64,000 bases of DNA from Pararhizobium polonicum (GCF_001687365.1 NZ_LGLV01000004.1:186001-250000); one strand, 5' to 3'; shown: positions 34,333-44,408, counted from the first letter of the stretch. The notes: generated from the letters alone by a model not told the origin. Made by a program: numbers and translations.

Positions 34333-37300
34333 TTAGCCGTTCCGCTTCAGGAGTTCCTTGACGAGCGCGTCGGTGATCTGGCCCGTCGGCTCCTGGCCGA
34401 TCGATTTCTGGAAAGCCTTGATCGCCGAAATGGTCTTGTTGCCCATCTCGCCATCCGGCTTGCCGGCATCGAAGCCGTTGTTGTTGAGAATCGCCTGGAT
34501 GTTGCGCAGCGCCTTCTTCATATCGACAGAGGCGGTCTTCGTGCCCTTGCCAACCCAGGTATCGGGGACGTCGACCGAATTGGCCGTCGCGTCGAGCGGG
34601 ATCAGTTTCCAGGCTTCGAATTTCGCCTTGGCGCTCTTCAGCTGGTCGGGCGTGAGCGCCTTGGCCACTTCGTCGCGCTTCTGGCCGGCATCGGCATCGC
34701 CGTCGCGGGCAGCGACGGAAAACCACTTGTAGGATTCTTCCAGATCCTGGTTCACACCGTTGCCACGCGCATAGAGGATGGCGAGGTTGAACTGGCTGTC
34801 GCGAATGCCGCGATCGGCCGCCATGGCAAACCATTTGCCGGCACCGGCAAAATCCGGAGCCGCATCGCCGCCGCTTGCCAGCATGACGGCAAGATTGTGC
34901 ATGGCGCTGGCATTGCCCTTGTCGGCGGCCTGCTGATAGAGCGCGCGCGCCTTCTTCAGGTCGCGGCCGACGCCGGTGCCCTTTTCGTAGAGGCTCGCCA
35001 GCCGGTATTCGGCGGGAACGACGCCCGCATCGGCGGCGCGCTGGTACCATTTCGCAGCCTGGGCCAGATCGGCCTTGATGCCGCGGCCTTCGGTATAAAC
35101 AGCACCGATTTCGAACAATGCCAGGGGATCCCCGGCCTTGGCGGCTTCGGCAAGCGCGGCCGGCTTGATGTCGGCGGGAACGTCGATTGCCGTGTCGGCC
35201 GCGGCCGATTTGACAGTTTCCCCAAGGACCGGTGCCGTATCCGCTGCAGCACCGCCAATGACCGGCGAAAGCGACCTGGCGCCTGCATCCCCGGTTTCCG
35301 GCAATGCCTGTGTGGCGTCCGGCAGCGTCGTCTCCGGCTCCGCGATTGCCGTTGCCGGCGTTTCCGGCTGGGCCATCTGCGGCTCGGTTGCGGGCAATTG
35401 TTCTACTTCGCCGGCCTGCGGCTGCAGCGCGCCCAGCGGCGCGGCATTGTTGTCGCCGGCATCCATTACCGGTGCCACATCGGCCGTTTCCGGCGTTTCG
35501 CCCACCATCGGAATTTCATCTGTCAACGGCTGTTCGACGGCAGCGACCGGCATCTGGGCGGGCGCCTTGTCGCCGCGGATCAGCGTGTTGACCAGCGGAT
35601 AGGACATGATCGCCAGAAGCACGGCACCGACCGCCATCAGGATCGGGCGGCGATGACGGGTAAAGGCGCCGCCGATGGGCGATGCAGCAGCACCGCTCTT
35701 GCCCTTGTTCAGCGTATCGACCTCTTCGGCGGCAAGCTGGGCGGCGCGGCGGGCGGCGGCAATGAAATCCGCCTTGTCGGTTTCGCTCGGCGGACCGTTG
35801 CGGCCGGTCTGCCCGGCGCGAACCCGCTCCAGGATCTTCTTGACGTCCGGAACGCCGGAACCCGGCTCCAGCAGCTGGTTGGCCACATCCGGCTCGATGG
35901 CATCCGATGCATCGATCGACGGCGCCGGATCGACGAGCTGCCGGTCGGCGGCCTGTGCAGGCTCCGTTCGCTTGCCGGTCAGCCGCTTGGCAAGTCCGGC
36001 GAGAAGACCGGTCTTGGCGGCGGGCAGGGCGGCCGTTTTGATATCGCCCTGGTGTACGGTTGCCTGCTCGGAGACGACGGCCACGGCTTCGGCGACCTCT
36101 TCGCGCGACGGCCCGGACGCATCGGCCTCGGCCGCAAGCCCATGCATGTCGCGCTTCAGGTCCTCGTAGCGGCGTCCGAAATCAGCCTCGGCGAAGGGAT
36201 CGTCCTCCGTCTCGAAAACCGGCTGGACCGCTCTGGGCATTTGCGGCTGGCTGTCCGGCATGCGCGCACCGAAGGCACGCGGTTCGGCCGGCTCCAGGCC
36301 CCGCTCTTCCAGCCGCTCCAGTTTTTCAGCAATGTGAACGAGCGTCTCGTGCAGCGCCTCGAAGGTTCGCGCCGTGCGCTCCTCGCTCGAGCGGCTCATG
36401 TCTTCCAGAACCTTGAGATCGTCTGCCAGCGCCGAGATCGCCGCCATGTCCGTGCCGCCGGCAGCGGTATGGGCGACGCCGTTCTTCGCATAGGCCTCCA
36501 TCACCGCTTCGGCGGCCTGGCGGGCCGCCTCGATGATATATTCGTCGCTGGTCGCCAGATAGTCCTCGAGCGCACTCATCCGGCCTTCGAATTCGGCCGG
36601 AACAGCGTCTTGGCTTGCCTCACGCGGCTGGCTGACGAGGCTCGACAGATTGGCGATCTGGTCCTGCAGGCTGCGCAGAATCTCGCTGTCGTCATAGGGC
36701 GCCGCATGGGTTTCCTCGAGACGCAGGGCGATATCGGAAAGCTGGCCTTCGAGCCGGTCGAATCGGGCATCGCCGACATAGGAAGTGGTTGGCGTGTCCA
36801 GCTGGTCGATCCGGCGGGCAAGATCGTCGAGACGCTCGGCAAGCGCATCGTTGACGGAACCCTGATCCAGCGCGTCGATCTTGCGGGAGATATCGGAGAG
36901 ATATTCCGACAGATCGGGCTGGGCGGAGATCTTCTGCGAGCGCTCCAGCATCAGCGACAATTGTTCGAGGCGCTCTTCGAGGCGAACGGCGGCTTCCTCG
37001 TTGGCCAGTTCCTCGACGCGGGCGGCCAGTGCCTCGATCCGCGAGCCAACCCCATTGTCGGTTGGCCGCTGCAGGCCATCGATCTGGCGGGAGAGATCGG
37101 CAAGCCGGCCTTCGACACGGGTCACACCGGCACTGTCGGGAACCGCTGCGCGGCCGCTGGCGACAATGGCGCGGCTGATCTCGTCAAGGCGTGTGTCCAG
37201 ATCGGCAAATTGCGAGGCCATACGGCGGTCGTCCGGCTGCATGTGGCGGCCGATCAGTTCGATCGCCTGGGCAACCGAAACCAGCTTGTCTTCCAGCGCA

Positions 37301-38136
37301 TGGATGGCCGGGCCGCTGTTCATCGAGCCGATCTGCGACTTGATCTCGTCGAGCCGGTAGGCGAGTGCCACCAGTTCGTCGTCGCGGTTCGCATCGAAAG
37401 CGTTCATCCGCTCCTCGACGCCGGTCCAGCGCGTTTCCATACGGTGTACGGTATCTTCGCGGGCAAGGCCGTCGATCATGGCGCGCAGTTCGTCGAACTC
37501 GACCTTGAGCGCATCGGCCTGCGACGGGGATGCCTGGCGGCCGAGCTGGTTGATGCTGTCGGACAGCCGCTGCAGATCGCCGCGGATGTCTTCCGCCATC
37601 GTCTGGTCCTGGGCCGCATCGACGGTGATGCCGCGGATTTCGGCGCGCAGCACCGTCATCTCGCGCGACAAGCCGTCGGCAATATCCTTCTTCAGCTCCT
37701 GGCGCAGGCCGACCAGTGCCTGGGCGATCTCCGCCATGGCCGGGTCCGAACGCTGCGGCTCGCTGCGATAGGGTTCGCTGCGCGCCGCCGGCACGTCGCG
37801 CCGGGGCTGGATGGGTGACTGGTAGGCGGCGGAGGCGCGTTCCTCATGGGCACGGGGCGCGGGCTGCGGCTGGACGCGGTCGCGGCTAACATCGCGTTCC
37901 CGCGTTGCCGTCAGCATGCGCTGCCGCTGCATGATTTCCGTAACAGGATCGGGCCGTGCAGCGGGTCCCTCGCGCTCGGCCGCGCTACGGCCGCGCGGAT
38001 CACGCCCGGCCGTTCCCATCAATCCTTCGATACGCGCTTCCAGTCCTTCGATCGTGCGGTTCAACGCATCGAGCGACGACCTGTCGCCATAGGGCGCTGC
38101 GCCCGGGCGTGGAGTGTTTGATCGCGATCCGTTCAT
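34333..38136 (-). CDS. podJ: Polar organelle development protein PodJ-like (coiled coil, Sel1, peptidoglycan-binding)
   Basis: 1,267-residue polarity protein. The cytoplasmic N-terminal two thirds (about 1-780) is Gln/Arg-rich and coiled-coil, with many heptads such as IEGLEARIEGL and DDLARRIDQLD. One membrane span follows (PILMAVGAVLLAIMSYPLV, about 830-850), then an acidic, Pro/Ala-rich periplasmic linker, Sel1-type repeats from about 980 (DLAQAAKWYQRAADAG and DLKKARALYQQAADKG) and a C-terminal peptidoglycan-binding domain (LRNIQAILNNNGFDAGKPDG, last 65 residues). In Rhizobiaceae such proteins mark the pole and direct division-site and pole maturation. Order and length fit PodJ of Agrobacterium. 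A very long frame on the opposite strand is a GC-driven shadow. Confidence 0.88.
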   Translation of the reverse strand: MNGSRSNTPRPGAAPYGDRSSLDALNRTIEGLEARIEGLMGTAGRDPRGRSAAEREGPAARPDPVTEIMQRQRMLTATRERDVSRDRVQPQPAPRAHEERASAAYQSPIQPRRDVPAARSEPYRSEPQRSDPAMAEIAQALVGLRQELKKDIADGLSREMTVLRAEIRGITVDAAQDQTMAEDIRGDLQRLSDSINQLGRQASPSQADALKVEFDELRAMIDGLAREDTVHRMETRWTGVEERMNAFDANRDDELVALAYRLDEIKSQIGSMNSGPAIHALEDKLVSVAQAIELIGRHMQPDDRRMASQFADLDTRLDEISRAIVASGRAAVPDSAGVTRVEGRLADLSRQIDGLQRPTDNGVGSRIEALAARVEELANEEAAVRLEERLEQLSLMLERSQKISAQPDLSEYLSDISRKIDALDQGSVNDALAERLDDLARRIDQLDTPTTSYVGDARFDRLEGQLSDIALRLEETHAAPYDDSEILRSLQDQIANLSSLVSQPREASQDAVPAEFEGRMSALEDYLATSDEYIIEAARQAAEAVMEAYAKNGVAHTAAGGTDMAAISALADDLKVLEDMSRSSEERTARTFEALHETLVHIAEKLERLEERGLEPAEPRAFGARMPDSQPQMPRAVQPVFETEDDPFAEADFGRRYEDLKRDMHGLAAEADASGPSREEVAEAVAVVSEQATVHQGDIKTAALPAAKTGLLAGLAKRLTGKRTEPAQAADRQLVDPAPSIDASDAIEPDVANQLLEPGSGVPDVKKILERVRAGQTGRNGPPSETDKADFIAAARRAAQLAAEEVDTLNKGKSGAAASPIGGAFTRHRRPILMAVGAVLLAIMSYPLVNTLIRGDKAPAQMPVAAVEQPLTDEIPMVGETPETADVAPVMDAGDNNAAPLGALQPQAGEVEQLPATEPQMAQPETPATAIAEPETTLPDATQALPETGDAGARSLSPVIGGAAADTAPVLGETVKSAAADTAIDVPADIKPAALAEAAKAGDPLALFEIGAVYTEGRGIKADLAQAAKWYQRAADAGVVPAEYRLASLYEKGTGVGRDLKKARALYQQAADKGNASAMHNLAVMLASGGDAAPDFAGAGKWFAMAADRGIRDSQFNLAILYARGNGVNQDLEESYKWFSVAARDGDADAGQKRDEVAKALTPDQLKSAKAKFEAWKLIPLDATANSVDVPDTWVGKGTKTASVDMKKALRNIQAILNNNGFDAGKPDGEMGNKTISAIKAFQKSIGQEPTGQITDALVKELLKRNG

Positions 38137-38425
38137 CGTTCTTCGCCTCTTTCATCGGCCTTGATCGGAATCCGGGCTTTGGAAAGGCATATCCCCGCCT
38201 TCCGGTGGCTCCGGTACCGATCCGGACAAAGCTGCAACGACGCGAAGACAAAAAACTATTGCAACCATGACCATCTCAACACGCACTTTCCCGAAACGTG
38301 GTAAATAAGCCGTTAACCTGACTGAAAATTTTTTAACGATTTGCATGCATGCTGCTCGCCGGAGGCTTTCACACCCTTATTTCGGCACATCCGTTCCGGC
38401 GAGCGATCAAATCTTGCTGACCGAT
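38137..38425. other. Intergenic region between divergent podJ and the beta-oxidation genes
   Basis: Contains the podJ promoter area; AT-rich stretches at about 38300-38345 (GTTAACC, TTTTTTAACG) stand out and could be regulator sites, but no consensus site was confirmed. No ORF of substance. The beta-oxidation operator follows at 38426. Confidence 0.35.
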
Positions 38426-38457
38426 AAATTTTGACGTTTACGCGCACGTCAAAATTT
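38426..38457 (+). promoter_or_regulatory. Perfect 12-bp inverted repeat operator upstream of the beta-oxidation genes
   Basis: AAATTTTGACGT-N8-ACGTCAAAATTT, arms of 12 bp, centre-to-centre about 20 bp (two helical turns), 78 bases before the acyl-CoA dehydrogenase start. TTGACG inside the left arm could be a -35 box. The ACGT-centred arms resemble sites of regulators of fatty acid or branched-chain amino acid degradation, but the cognate regulator is not in the window and the match is by general look only. Confidence 0.7.
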
Positions 38458-38535
38458 TGTAGCGTGGTGGAAATGGCGGGGAGCGCTCCAGGAGAAGCCG
38501 CTCCATGACACGGTTACAGGTGAGGAACACAGGAC

Positions 38536-40332
38536 ATGCCCAGCTATAAGGCCCCGGTCGAAGACACGCTTTTCATTCTCAACGATGTTCTCGGCATCGA
38601 GCGCTACAACAACCTGCCCGGCTTTGCCGATGCGACGCCCGACATGATCGAAGCGATCGTCGGCGAAGCGGCCAAGCTTGCCGAGGAAGTGCTGTTCCCA
38701 GTCAACCTGTCCGGCGATCAGGAAGGCTGCAAGCGCAACGACGACGCGACGGTGACGACGCCCAAGGGCTTCAAGCAGGCGTTCGATCTCTACCGCCAGG
38801 GCGGCTGGCTCGGCCTTTCCATTCCGGAAGAATTCGGCGGCCAGGGCCTGCCCTATACGCTGCACACCGCCGTCGGCGAATATATGTCCTCGGCCAACAT
38901 GGCGCTGACCATGTATCCGGGACTCACCCAGGGCGCGATCGCCGCCATCCTCGTGCACGGCACCGACGCGCAGAAGGAAACCTATCTGCCGAAGATGGTG
39001 GCGGGCGACTGGACCGGCACCATGAACCTGACCGAGCCGCATTGCGGCACCGATCTCGGCCTCTTGCGCACCAAGGCGGTGCCGCAGGGCGACGGCTCCT
39101 ACAAGATTTCCGGCCAGAAGATCTTCATCTCCGCCGGCGAACACGACATGGCCGGCAATATCATCCATCTGGTTCTCGCCCGCATCGAGGGCGCACCGGA
39201 AGGCACGAAGGGCATCTCGCTGTTCATCGTGCCGAAGTTCCATGTCGAGGCCGATGGCTCCCTGGGCGGCCGCAACACGGTTTCCTGCGGTGCGATCGAG
39301 CACAAGATGGGCATTCACGGCAACTCGACCTGCGTCATGAACTATGACGACGCCATCGGCACTCTCATCGGCACGGAGAACAAGGGCCTCAACGCCATGT
39401 TCGTGATGATGAACGAAGCCCGTCTCGGTGTCGGCCTGCAGGGCCTGTCGGTCAGCGAAGTCGCCTACCAGAACGCCGCCAACTACGCCCGCGACCGCAT
39501 CCAGGGCCGCTCGCTCTCCGGTGTCAAGGCGCCGGACAAGAAGGCCGACCCGATCATCGTCCATCCCGACGTGCGCCGCGCCCTGATGACGATCAAGGCC
39601 TTCAATGAGGCCGGCCGCGCCTTCACGCTGTGGACGGCGCTCAAATCCGACATCGCGCATCGCGGCGACAACGAAGCGGACCGCCAGACCGCCGACGATA
39701 TCCTTGGCCTGATGACCCCGATCCTCAAGGGTGTCTTGACCGACAAGGGCTTCGACCACGCAGTCATGGCCCAGCAGATCTTCGGCGGCCACGGCTATAT
39801 CGAAGAACACGGCATGAGCCAGTATGTCCGCGATGCCCGCATCGCGATGATCTACGAAGGCGCCAACGGCATCCAGGCACTCGATCTCGTCGGCCGCAAG
39901 CTAGCGCTGAACGGCGGCCGGGCGATCACCGCGCTGTTCAAGGAAATCGGCGATTTCTGCGAGGAAAACCGCGCCGACGAAAAACTGGCACCCTACACCA
40001 AGGGCCTGAAGAAGGGCTTGAACGACCTGCAGGCGGCCACCATGTGGTTCATGGGCAACGCCATGGCCAAGCCCGACAATGCCGGCGCCGGATCGACCGA
40101 CTACATGCACCTCTTCGGCCTCGTCGTGCTCGGCTACATGTGGGCGAAGATCGCCAAGACGGCGGACGAAAAGCTGGCGGAAGGTGCCGGCGACCGCGAA
40201 GCCTATCTGAAGAACAAGCTCGTCACGGCCAAGTTCTTCATGGAACGCATCATGCCGGAAACCGCGCTGCGCAAGGCCCGCATCGAAACCGGCGCCGACA
40301 CGACGATGGCGCTGGATGCGGCGGCGTTCTGA
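38536..40332 (+). CDS. Acyl-CoA dehydrogenase with C-terminal extension
   Basis: 598-residue FAD enzyme catalysing the first step of beta-oxidation. FAD/substrate regions are visible: [36 protein letters not shown], the [20 protein letters not shown] block with [20 protein letters not shown] containing the catalytic-base region, and a roughly 130-residue C-terminal extension typical of this longer acyl-CoA dehydrogenase type (DmdC-like architecture). RBS GAGGAACACAGG precedes the ATG. First gene of the block with thiolase and FadB-type genes; chain-length preference unknown. Confidence 0.92.
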   Translation: MPSYKAPVEDTLFILNDVLGIERYNNLPGFADATPDMIEAIVGEAAKLAEEVLFPVNLSGDQEGCKRNDDATVTTPKGFKQAFDLYRQGGWLGLSIPEEFGGQGLPYTLHTAVGEYMSSANMALTMYPGLTQGAIAAILVHGTDAQKETYLPKMVAGDWTGTMNLTEPHCGTDLGLLRTKAVPQGDGSYKISGQKIFISAGEHDMAGNIIHLVLARIEGAPEGTKGISLFIVPKFHVEADGSLGGRNTVSCGAIEHKMGIHGNSTCVMNYDDAIGTLIGTENKGLNAMFVMMNEARLGVGLQGLSVSEVAYQNAANYARDRIQGRSLSGVKAPDKKADPIIVHPDVRRALMTIKAFNEAGRAFTLWTALKSDIAHRGDNEADRQTADDILGLMTPILKGVLTDKGFDHAVMAQQIFGGHGYIEEHGMSQYVRDARIAMIYEGANGIQALDLVGRKLALNGGRAITALFKEIGDFCEENRADEKLAPYTKGLKKGLNDLQAATMWFMGNAMAKPDNAGAGSTDYMHLFGLVVLGYMWAKIAKTADEKLAEGAGDREAYLKNKLVTAKFFMERIMPETALRKARIETGADTTMALDAAAF

Positions 40333-40342
40333 GTAAAAACCT

Positions 40343-40466
40343 CTTCTCCCCAGCGGGGAGAAGTGCCGAGCATAGCGAGGCGATGAGGGGGCCCTGCGGC
40401 ATATGCTGGGGTCTTGGCTCCCCCTCATCCGGCCCTGCGGGCCACCTTCTCCCCGCTGGGGAGAAG
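40343..40466. repeat. Palindromic element in the gap between acyl-CoA dehydrogenase and thiolase genes
   Basis: Two outer hairpins with 9-bp arms: CTTCTCCCC/GGGGAGAAG at 40343-40363 and again at 40446-40466, plus an inner dyad (GATGAGGGGG and CCCCCTCATC). About 124 bp, similar in building blocks to the 2805 and 25664 elements but arranged differently. It lies within the beta-oxidation transcript and could affect mRNA stability. Confidence 0.82.
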
Positions 40467-40532
40467 AGAAAGCCAACCGATTTGACACAGACGACGCGCG
40501 GTCTGATGATCGCTGCATAGGGAGATGATACA

Positions 40533-41741
40533 ATGACCGACGTCTTCATTTACGACCATGTGCGCACGCCGCGCGGCCGGGGCAAGAAGGATGGGGCGCT
40601 GCACGAAGTGCCGACGCCGCGCCTGGCTGCCAAGGTGCTGCAGGCGCTGCGCGACCGCAACGGGCTCGACACGTCCACCGTCGACGACATCATCATGGGC
40701 TGCGTCGATCCGGTGTTCGAGGCCGGCGCCGTCATCCCCAAGGCCGCCGCCTTCGAGGCCGGCTATTCCAACAAGGCCCCCGGCATGCAGATCTCGCGCT
40801 TCTGTGCATCCGGTCTCGATGCCGTCAATATCGCGGCCGGCAAGATCGCCTACGGCGCCGACGACATCGTCATTGCCGGCGGCGTCGAGAGCATGTCGCG
40901 CATCGGTATGGGCATGTCCGGCGGCGCCTGGTACATGGACCCGTCCGTCAACTTCCCCGGCTATTTCATGCCGCAGGGTGTTTCCGCCGACCTGATCGCC
41001 ACCAAATACGGCTTCTCCCGCGATGATGTCGACGCCTATGCGGTCGAGAGCCAGAAGCGGGCCGGCCATTCCTGGGACAACGGCTATTTCGACAAGTCGG
41101 TGATCCCGGTGAAGGACCAGAACGGCATCACCATCCTGGCCAAGGACGAGCATATGCGTCCGGCGACGACGATGCAGAACCTTGCCTCGCTCAATCCCTC
41201 CTTCCAGATGCCCGGCGAGATGGGCGGCTTCGAGGCCGTCGGCATCCAGGCACATCCGGAAATCGAGAAGATCAACTATGTGCACCACGCCGGCAATTCG
41301 TCGGGCATCGTCGATGGCTCGGCTGCTGTGCTGCTCGGCTCCAAGGCCGGCGGTGAGAGCATGGGCCTCAAGCCCCGCGCCCGGATCAAGGCATTCGCCA
41401 ATATCGGCTCCGATCCGGCCCTGATGCTGACCGGCCCGGTCGATGTCACCGAAAAGCTGTTGAAGCGCGCCGGCATGACCATCGCCGATATCGACCTGTT
41501 CGAACTCAACGAGGCGTTTGCCGCTGTCGTGCTGCGCTTCATGCAGGCTTTCGACATCAGCCATGACAAGATCAACGTCAACGGCGGCGCGATCGCCCTG
41601 GGCCATCCGCTCGGTGCCACCGGTGCGATGATCCTCGGCACGGTGCTCGACGAGCTGGAACGCCGCGGCCTGCAGACTGCGCTTGTGACGCTGTGCATCG
41701 GCGCCGGCATGGGTACGGCGACGATTATCGAGCGGGTGTGA
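40533..41741 (+). CDS. fadA: Acetyl-CoA C-acyltransferase (thiolase)
   Basis: 402-residue thiolase that cleaves 3-ketoacyl-CoA with CoA. Catalytic residues are intact: Cys91 in SRFCASGLDAVN, His in NGGAIALGHPLGATGA, and the second Cys in VTLCIGAGMGTA near the C-terminus. The N-terminal VFIYDHVRTPRGRGKKDGAL is typical of proteobacterial fatty acid thiolases. RBS GGGAG precedes the ATG. Middle gene of the beta-oxidation block, with palindromic elements on both sides. Confidence 0.93.
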   Translation: MTDVFIYDHVRTPRGRGKKDGALHEVPTPRLAAKVLQALRDRNGLDTSTVDDIIMGCVDPVFEAGAVIPKAAAFEAGYSNKAPGMQISRFCASGLDAVNIAAGKIAYGADDIVIAGGVESMSRIGMGMSGGAWYMDPSVNFPGYFMPQGVSADLIATKYGFSRDDVDAYAVESQKRAGHSWDNGYFDKSVIPVKDQNGITILAKDEHMRPATTMQNLASLNPSFQMPGEMGGFEAVGIQAHPEIEKINYVHHAGNSSGIVDGSAAVLLGSKAGGESMGLKPRARIKAFANIGSDPALMLTGPVDVTEKLLKRAGMTIADIDLFELNEAFAAVVLRFMQAFDISHDKINVNGGAIALGHPLGATGAMILGTVLDELERRGLQTALVTLCIGAGMGTATIIERV

Positions 41742-41747
41742 GGTCTT

Positions 41748-41846
41748 CCCCTCCCCCTTGTGGGGAGGGTGGCCCGAAGGGCCGGGAGGGGTTTCCGCCA
41801 CGTGGCAAGAAGCCCCTCCCCAACCCCTCCCCACAAGGGGGAGGGG
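41748..41846. repeat. 99-bp inverted-repeat element between thiolase and FadB-type genes
   Basis: Ends are a 21-bp inverted repeat: CCCCTCCCCCTTGTGGGGAGG on the left, its complement on the right (41826-41846). The interior holds GGCCCGAAGGGCC and GCCACGTGGC palindromes. It differs in sequence from the other palindromic elements in the window, so it is a second repeat family. Confidence 0.85.
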
Positions 41847-41920
41847 CTTAACCCGGCCGGATCGCCCATCGGCGGCGGCATCGAGCGAAGCCAAGATTTC
41901 AAGGGAGAGGAAATCCCATC

Positions 41921-44137
41921 ATGAGCACCTATACCAATTTCACCATCGAAACCGACGCCGACGGCATTGCGCTGGTCACCTGGAACATGCCCGATAAGTC
42001 GATGAACGTCTTCACCGTCGAGGTGATGAAGGAACTCGACGCCATCGTCGATCAGACCGTCGCCGACGCAGCCGTCAAGGGCGTCGTCTTCACCTCCGGC
42101 AAGTCCTCCTTCTCCGGTGGTGCCGATCTGTCGATGATCAAGGGCATGTTCACGTTCCAGGCCGAGCAGAAGAAGATCGACCCGGACAATGCGGCGCAAA
42201 AGCTGTTCGAACTCACCGGCCAGATGACCGGCCTGTTCCGCAAGCTCGAAACATCCGGCAAACCGTGGGTCTCGGCCATCAACGGCACCTGCATGGGCGG
42301 CGCCTTCGAGCTGTCTCTCGCCTGCCACGGCCGCGTTGCCGCCAATTCGAAATCGGTGAAGCTGGCGCTGCCCGAAGTCAAGGTCGGCATCTTCCCGGGT
42401 GCGGGCGGCACGCAACGTGTGCCGCGGCTCACCAATGCGCAGGACGCCCTGCAGATGATGACCACCGGCTCGTCGCTCACCCCACAGCGCGCCAAGGCCA
42501 TGGGCCTGATCCATGAGATTGCAGAACCGGCCGAACTGATCAACGCCGCCAAGGCGATGATCAAGAACGGCCTGAAGCCCGTTCAGCCCTGGGACGAGAA
42601 GGGCTACAAGGTTCCCGGCGGCGGCATCTGGACGCCGGCGGCGGCCCAGCTCTGGCCGGCCGCGTCCGCCATCCTGCGCCGCGAAACATCAGGCAATTAT
42701 CCAGGCGGCCTTGCCATCCTGAAATGCGTCTATGAGGGCCTGCAGGTTCCCTTCGATACGGGCCTGAAGATCGAGCAGCGCTATTTCACCGAGATCCTGC
42801 AGACCACCGAGGCCTTTTCGATGATCCGTTCGCTGTTCATCTCGATGCAGGAACTCGGCAAGGGCGCCCGCCGCCCGGCTGGCATTCCAAAGGCGGACCT
42901 CAAGCAGATCGGCGTCGTCGGCGCCGGCTTCATGGGCGCCTCCATCGCCTATGTCGCCGCGGCCGCGGGCATCGAGGTCACCCTGATCGACCGCGACATC
43001 GAAGCAGCAACCAAGGGCAAGGCGCATTCCGAGGGTCTGGTCAAGGATTCCATCGGTAAGGGACGTCTAACGCAGGACGAGGCAACGGCCCTTCTCGCCC
43101 GCATCACGCCATCGGCCGATTACAACGACCTGAAGAACGTCAAGCTCGTCGTCGAGGCCGTGTTCGAGGACCGCCAGGTGAAGAAGGACGTGATCGAAAA
43201 GGTCGAGGCCGTGCTCTCCGAAGACGCCATCTTCGCCTCCAACACCTCGACCCTGCCGATCACCGGCCTGGCCAAGAATTCCAAGCGCCCGGCCCAGTTC
43301 ATCGGCATCCACTTCTTCTCGCCGGTCGAAAAGATGATGCTGACGGAAGTCATCCTCGGCAAGGAAACCGGCGACAAGGCGCTGGCAACGGCGCTCGACT
43401 TCGTCGCGGCGATCAAGAAGACCCCGATCGTCGTCAACGACACGCGCGGCTTCTACGTCAACCGCTGCGTCTTCCGCTATATCCACGAAGCCTATGACAT
43501 GCTGATCGAAGGCGTGCCGGCAGCGATGATCGAGAATGCCGCCAAGATGGCCGGCATGCCGGTGGGACCGCTGTCGCTCAACGACGAAGTGGCGATCGAC
43601 CTGTCGCAGAAGATCCTGAAAGCCTCGATCGCCGATCTGGGCGAAGCCTCGGTCGATCCGCAGCACATGGCGCTGATCAACACACTCGTCGACGACCTCG
43701 ACCGGCGCGGCCGCAAGAACGGCAAGGGCTTCTACGACTACCCGGCCAAGCCCGCCAGGAAATCGCTCTGGCCGGGCCTGAAAGACCTTTTCGAGCAAAA
43801 GCCGGCCGAAAGCTTTGACGTCGAAACGATCAAGCAGCGCTTCCTCGTCACCATCGCACTCGAAGCCGCCCGCACCATCGAGGAAGGCATCGTCACCGAT
43901 CCGCGCGAAGCCGATGTCGGCTCCATCCTCGGCTTCGGCTTTGCCCCCTACACCGGCGGCACGCTGAGCTATATCGACGGCATGGGCGTCAAGACCTTCG
44001 TGGCGCTTTGCGAAAAGCTGGCGGCAACCTACGGCGACCATTTCCAGCCGACACCGCTTTTGAAGGACATGGCGGCCAAGGGCGAGACGTTTTACGGGCG
44101 GTTTGATCCGTATGGTGTGGCCGCGAAGGCTGCATGA
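41921..44137 (+). CDS. fadB: Fused enoyl-CoA hydratase/3-hydroxyacyl-CoA dehydrogenase (FadB/FadJ type)
   Basis: 738-residue bifunctional beta-oxidation enzyme. Residues 1 to about 190 form the crotonase-fold hydratase (FTSGKSSFSGGADLSM, INGTCMGGAFELSLACH, PGAGGTQR). The NAD-binding part starts at about 326 (IGVVGAGFMGASIAYVAA) and the dehydrogenase shows FIGIHFFSPVEKM with the catalytic His region and a DTRGFYVNRCVFRY segment. It would hydrate enoyl-CoA and oxidise the hydroxyacyl-CoA for the adjacent thiolase. Last gene of the block, closed by a strong terminator. Confidence 0.94.
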   Translation: MSTYTNFTIETDADGIALVTWNMPDKSMNVFTVEVMKELDAIVDQTVADAAVKGVVFTSGKSSFSGGADLSMIKGMFTFQAEQKKIDPDNAAQKLFELTGQMTGLFRKLETSGKPWVSAINGTCMGGAFELSLACHGRVAANSKSVKLALPEVKVGIFPGAGGTQRVPRLTNAQDALQMMTTGSSLTPQRAKAMGLIHEIAEPAELINAAKAMIKNGLKPVQPWDEKGYKVPGGGIWTPAAAQLWPAASAILRRETSGNYPGGLAILKCVYEGLQVPFDTGLKIEQRYFTEILQTTEAFSMIRSLFISMQELGKGARRPAGIPKADLKQIGVVGAGFMGASIAYVAAAAGIEVTLIDRDIEAATKGKAHSEGLVKDSIGKGRLTQDEATALLARITPSADYNDLKNVKLVVEAVFEDRQVKKDVIEKVEAVLSEDAIFASNTSTLPITGLAKNSKRPAQFIGIHFFSPVEKMMLTEVILGKETGDKALATALDFVAAIKKTPIVVNDTRGFYVNRCVFRYIHEAYDMLIEGVPAAMIENAAKMAGMPVGPLSLNDEVAIDLSQKILKASIADLGEASVDPQHMALINTLVDDLDRRGRKNGKGFYDYPAKPARKSLWPGLKDLFEQKPAESFDVETIKQRFLVTIALEAARTIEEGIVTDPREADVGSILGFGFAPYTGGTLSYIDGMGVKTFVALCEKLAATYGDHFQPTPLLKDMAAKGETFYGRFDPYGVAAKAA

Positions 44138-44164
44138 CCGCTGGCGAAGCGACGTTGTGATCAG

Positions 44165-44191
44165 ACAGGCCCTCATCGGGCCTGTTTTTTT
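44165..44191 (+). terminator. Intrinsic terminator of the beta-oxidation block
   Basis: Perfect 8-bp stem ACAGGCCC/GGGCCTGT with a 5-base loop, running straight into seven T residues. Placed 28 bases after the FadB-type stop codon. Confidence 0.93.
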
Positions 44192-44377
44192 GTCCGCCTT
44201 GCGCAGACAGTGTCGAAAATTGCTCCGTCGATGGTTTTTAACACCGTCCGCCCGAAGCGGATGAGATCGGCGATGGATTTCGAGGACGGCTTGCCGGGCG
44301 GTCCGGTCCCATTGTCCGGAAAACCGAACGGCCTGTACCAACTACCCTCCATTATCGCGCAGCCGAAACAGCCTATT

Positions 44378-44391
44378 TGTACAGATGTACC
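44378..44391. promoter_or_regulatory. Small dyad upstream of the aldo/keto reductase
   Basis: TGTACA-GA-TGTACC, 18 bases before the chosen start. It has the look of a TetR- or related-family operator, but it is short and no divergent regulator gene is present. Low confidence. Confidence 0.3.
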
Positions 44392-44408
44392 AGCAACGGA
44401 GCACCATC

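Noticed and set aside
34897-37818. 973-codon open frame opposite podJ
   Set aside because: It mirrors the coding bias of podJ on the other strand; composition is implausible for a protein and podJ domains are clear.
44231-44350. Minus-strand stretch reading GKPSSKSIADLIRFGRTVLK
   Set aside because: Looks protein-like for about 40 codons but has no start or known family; possible gene remnant, not enough to call.
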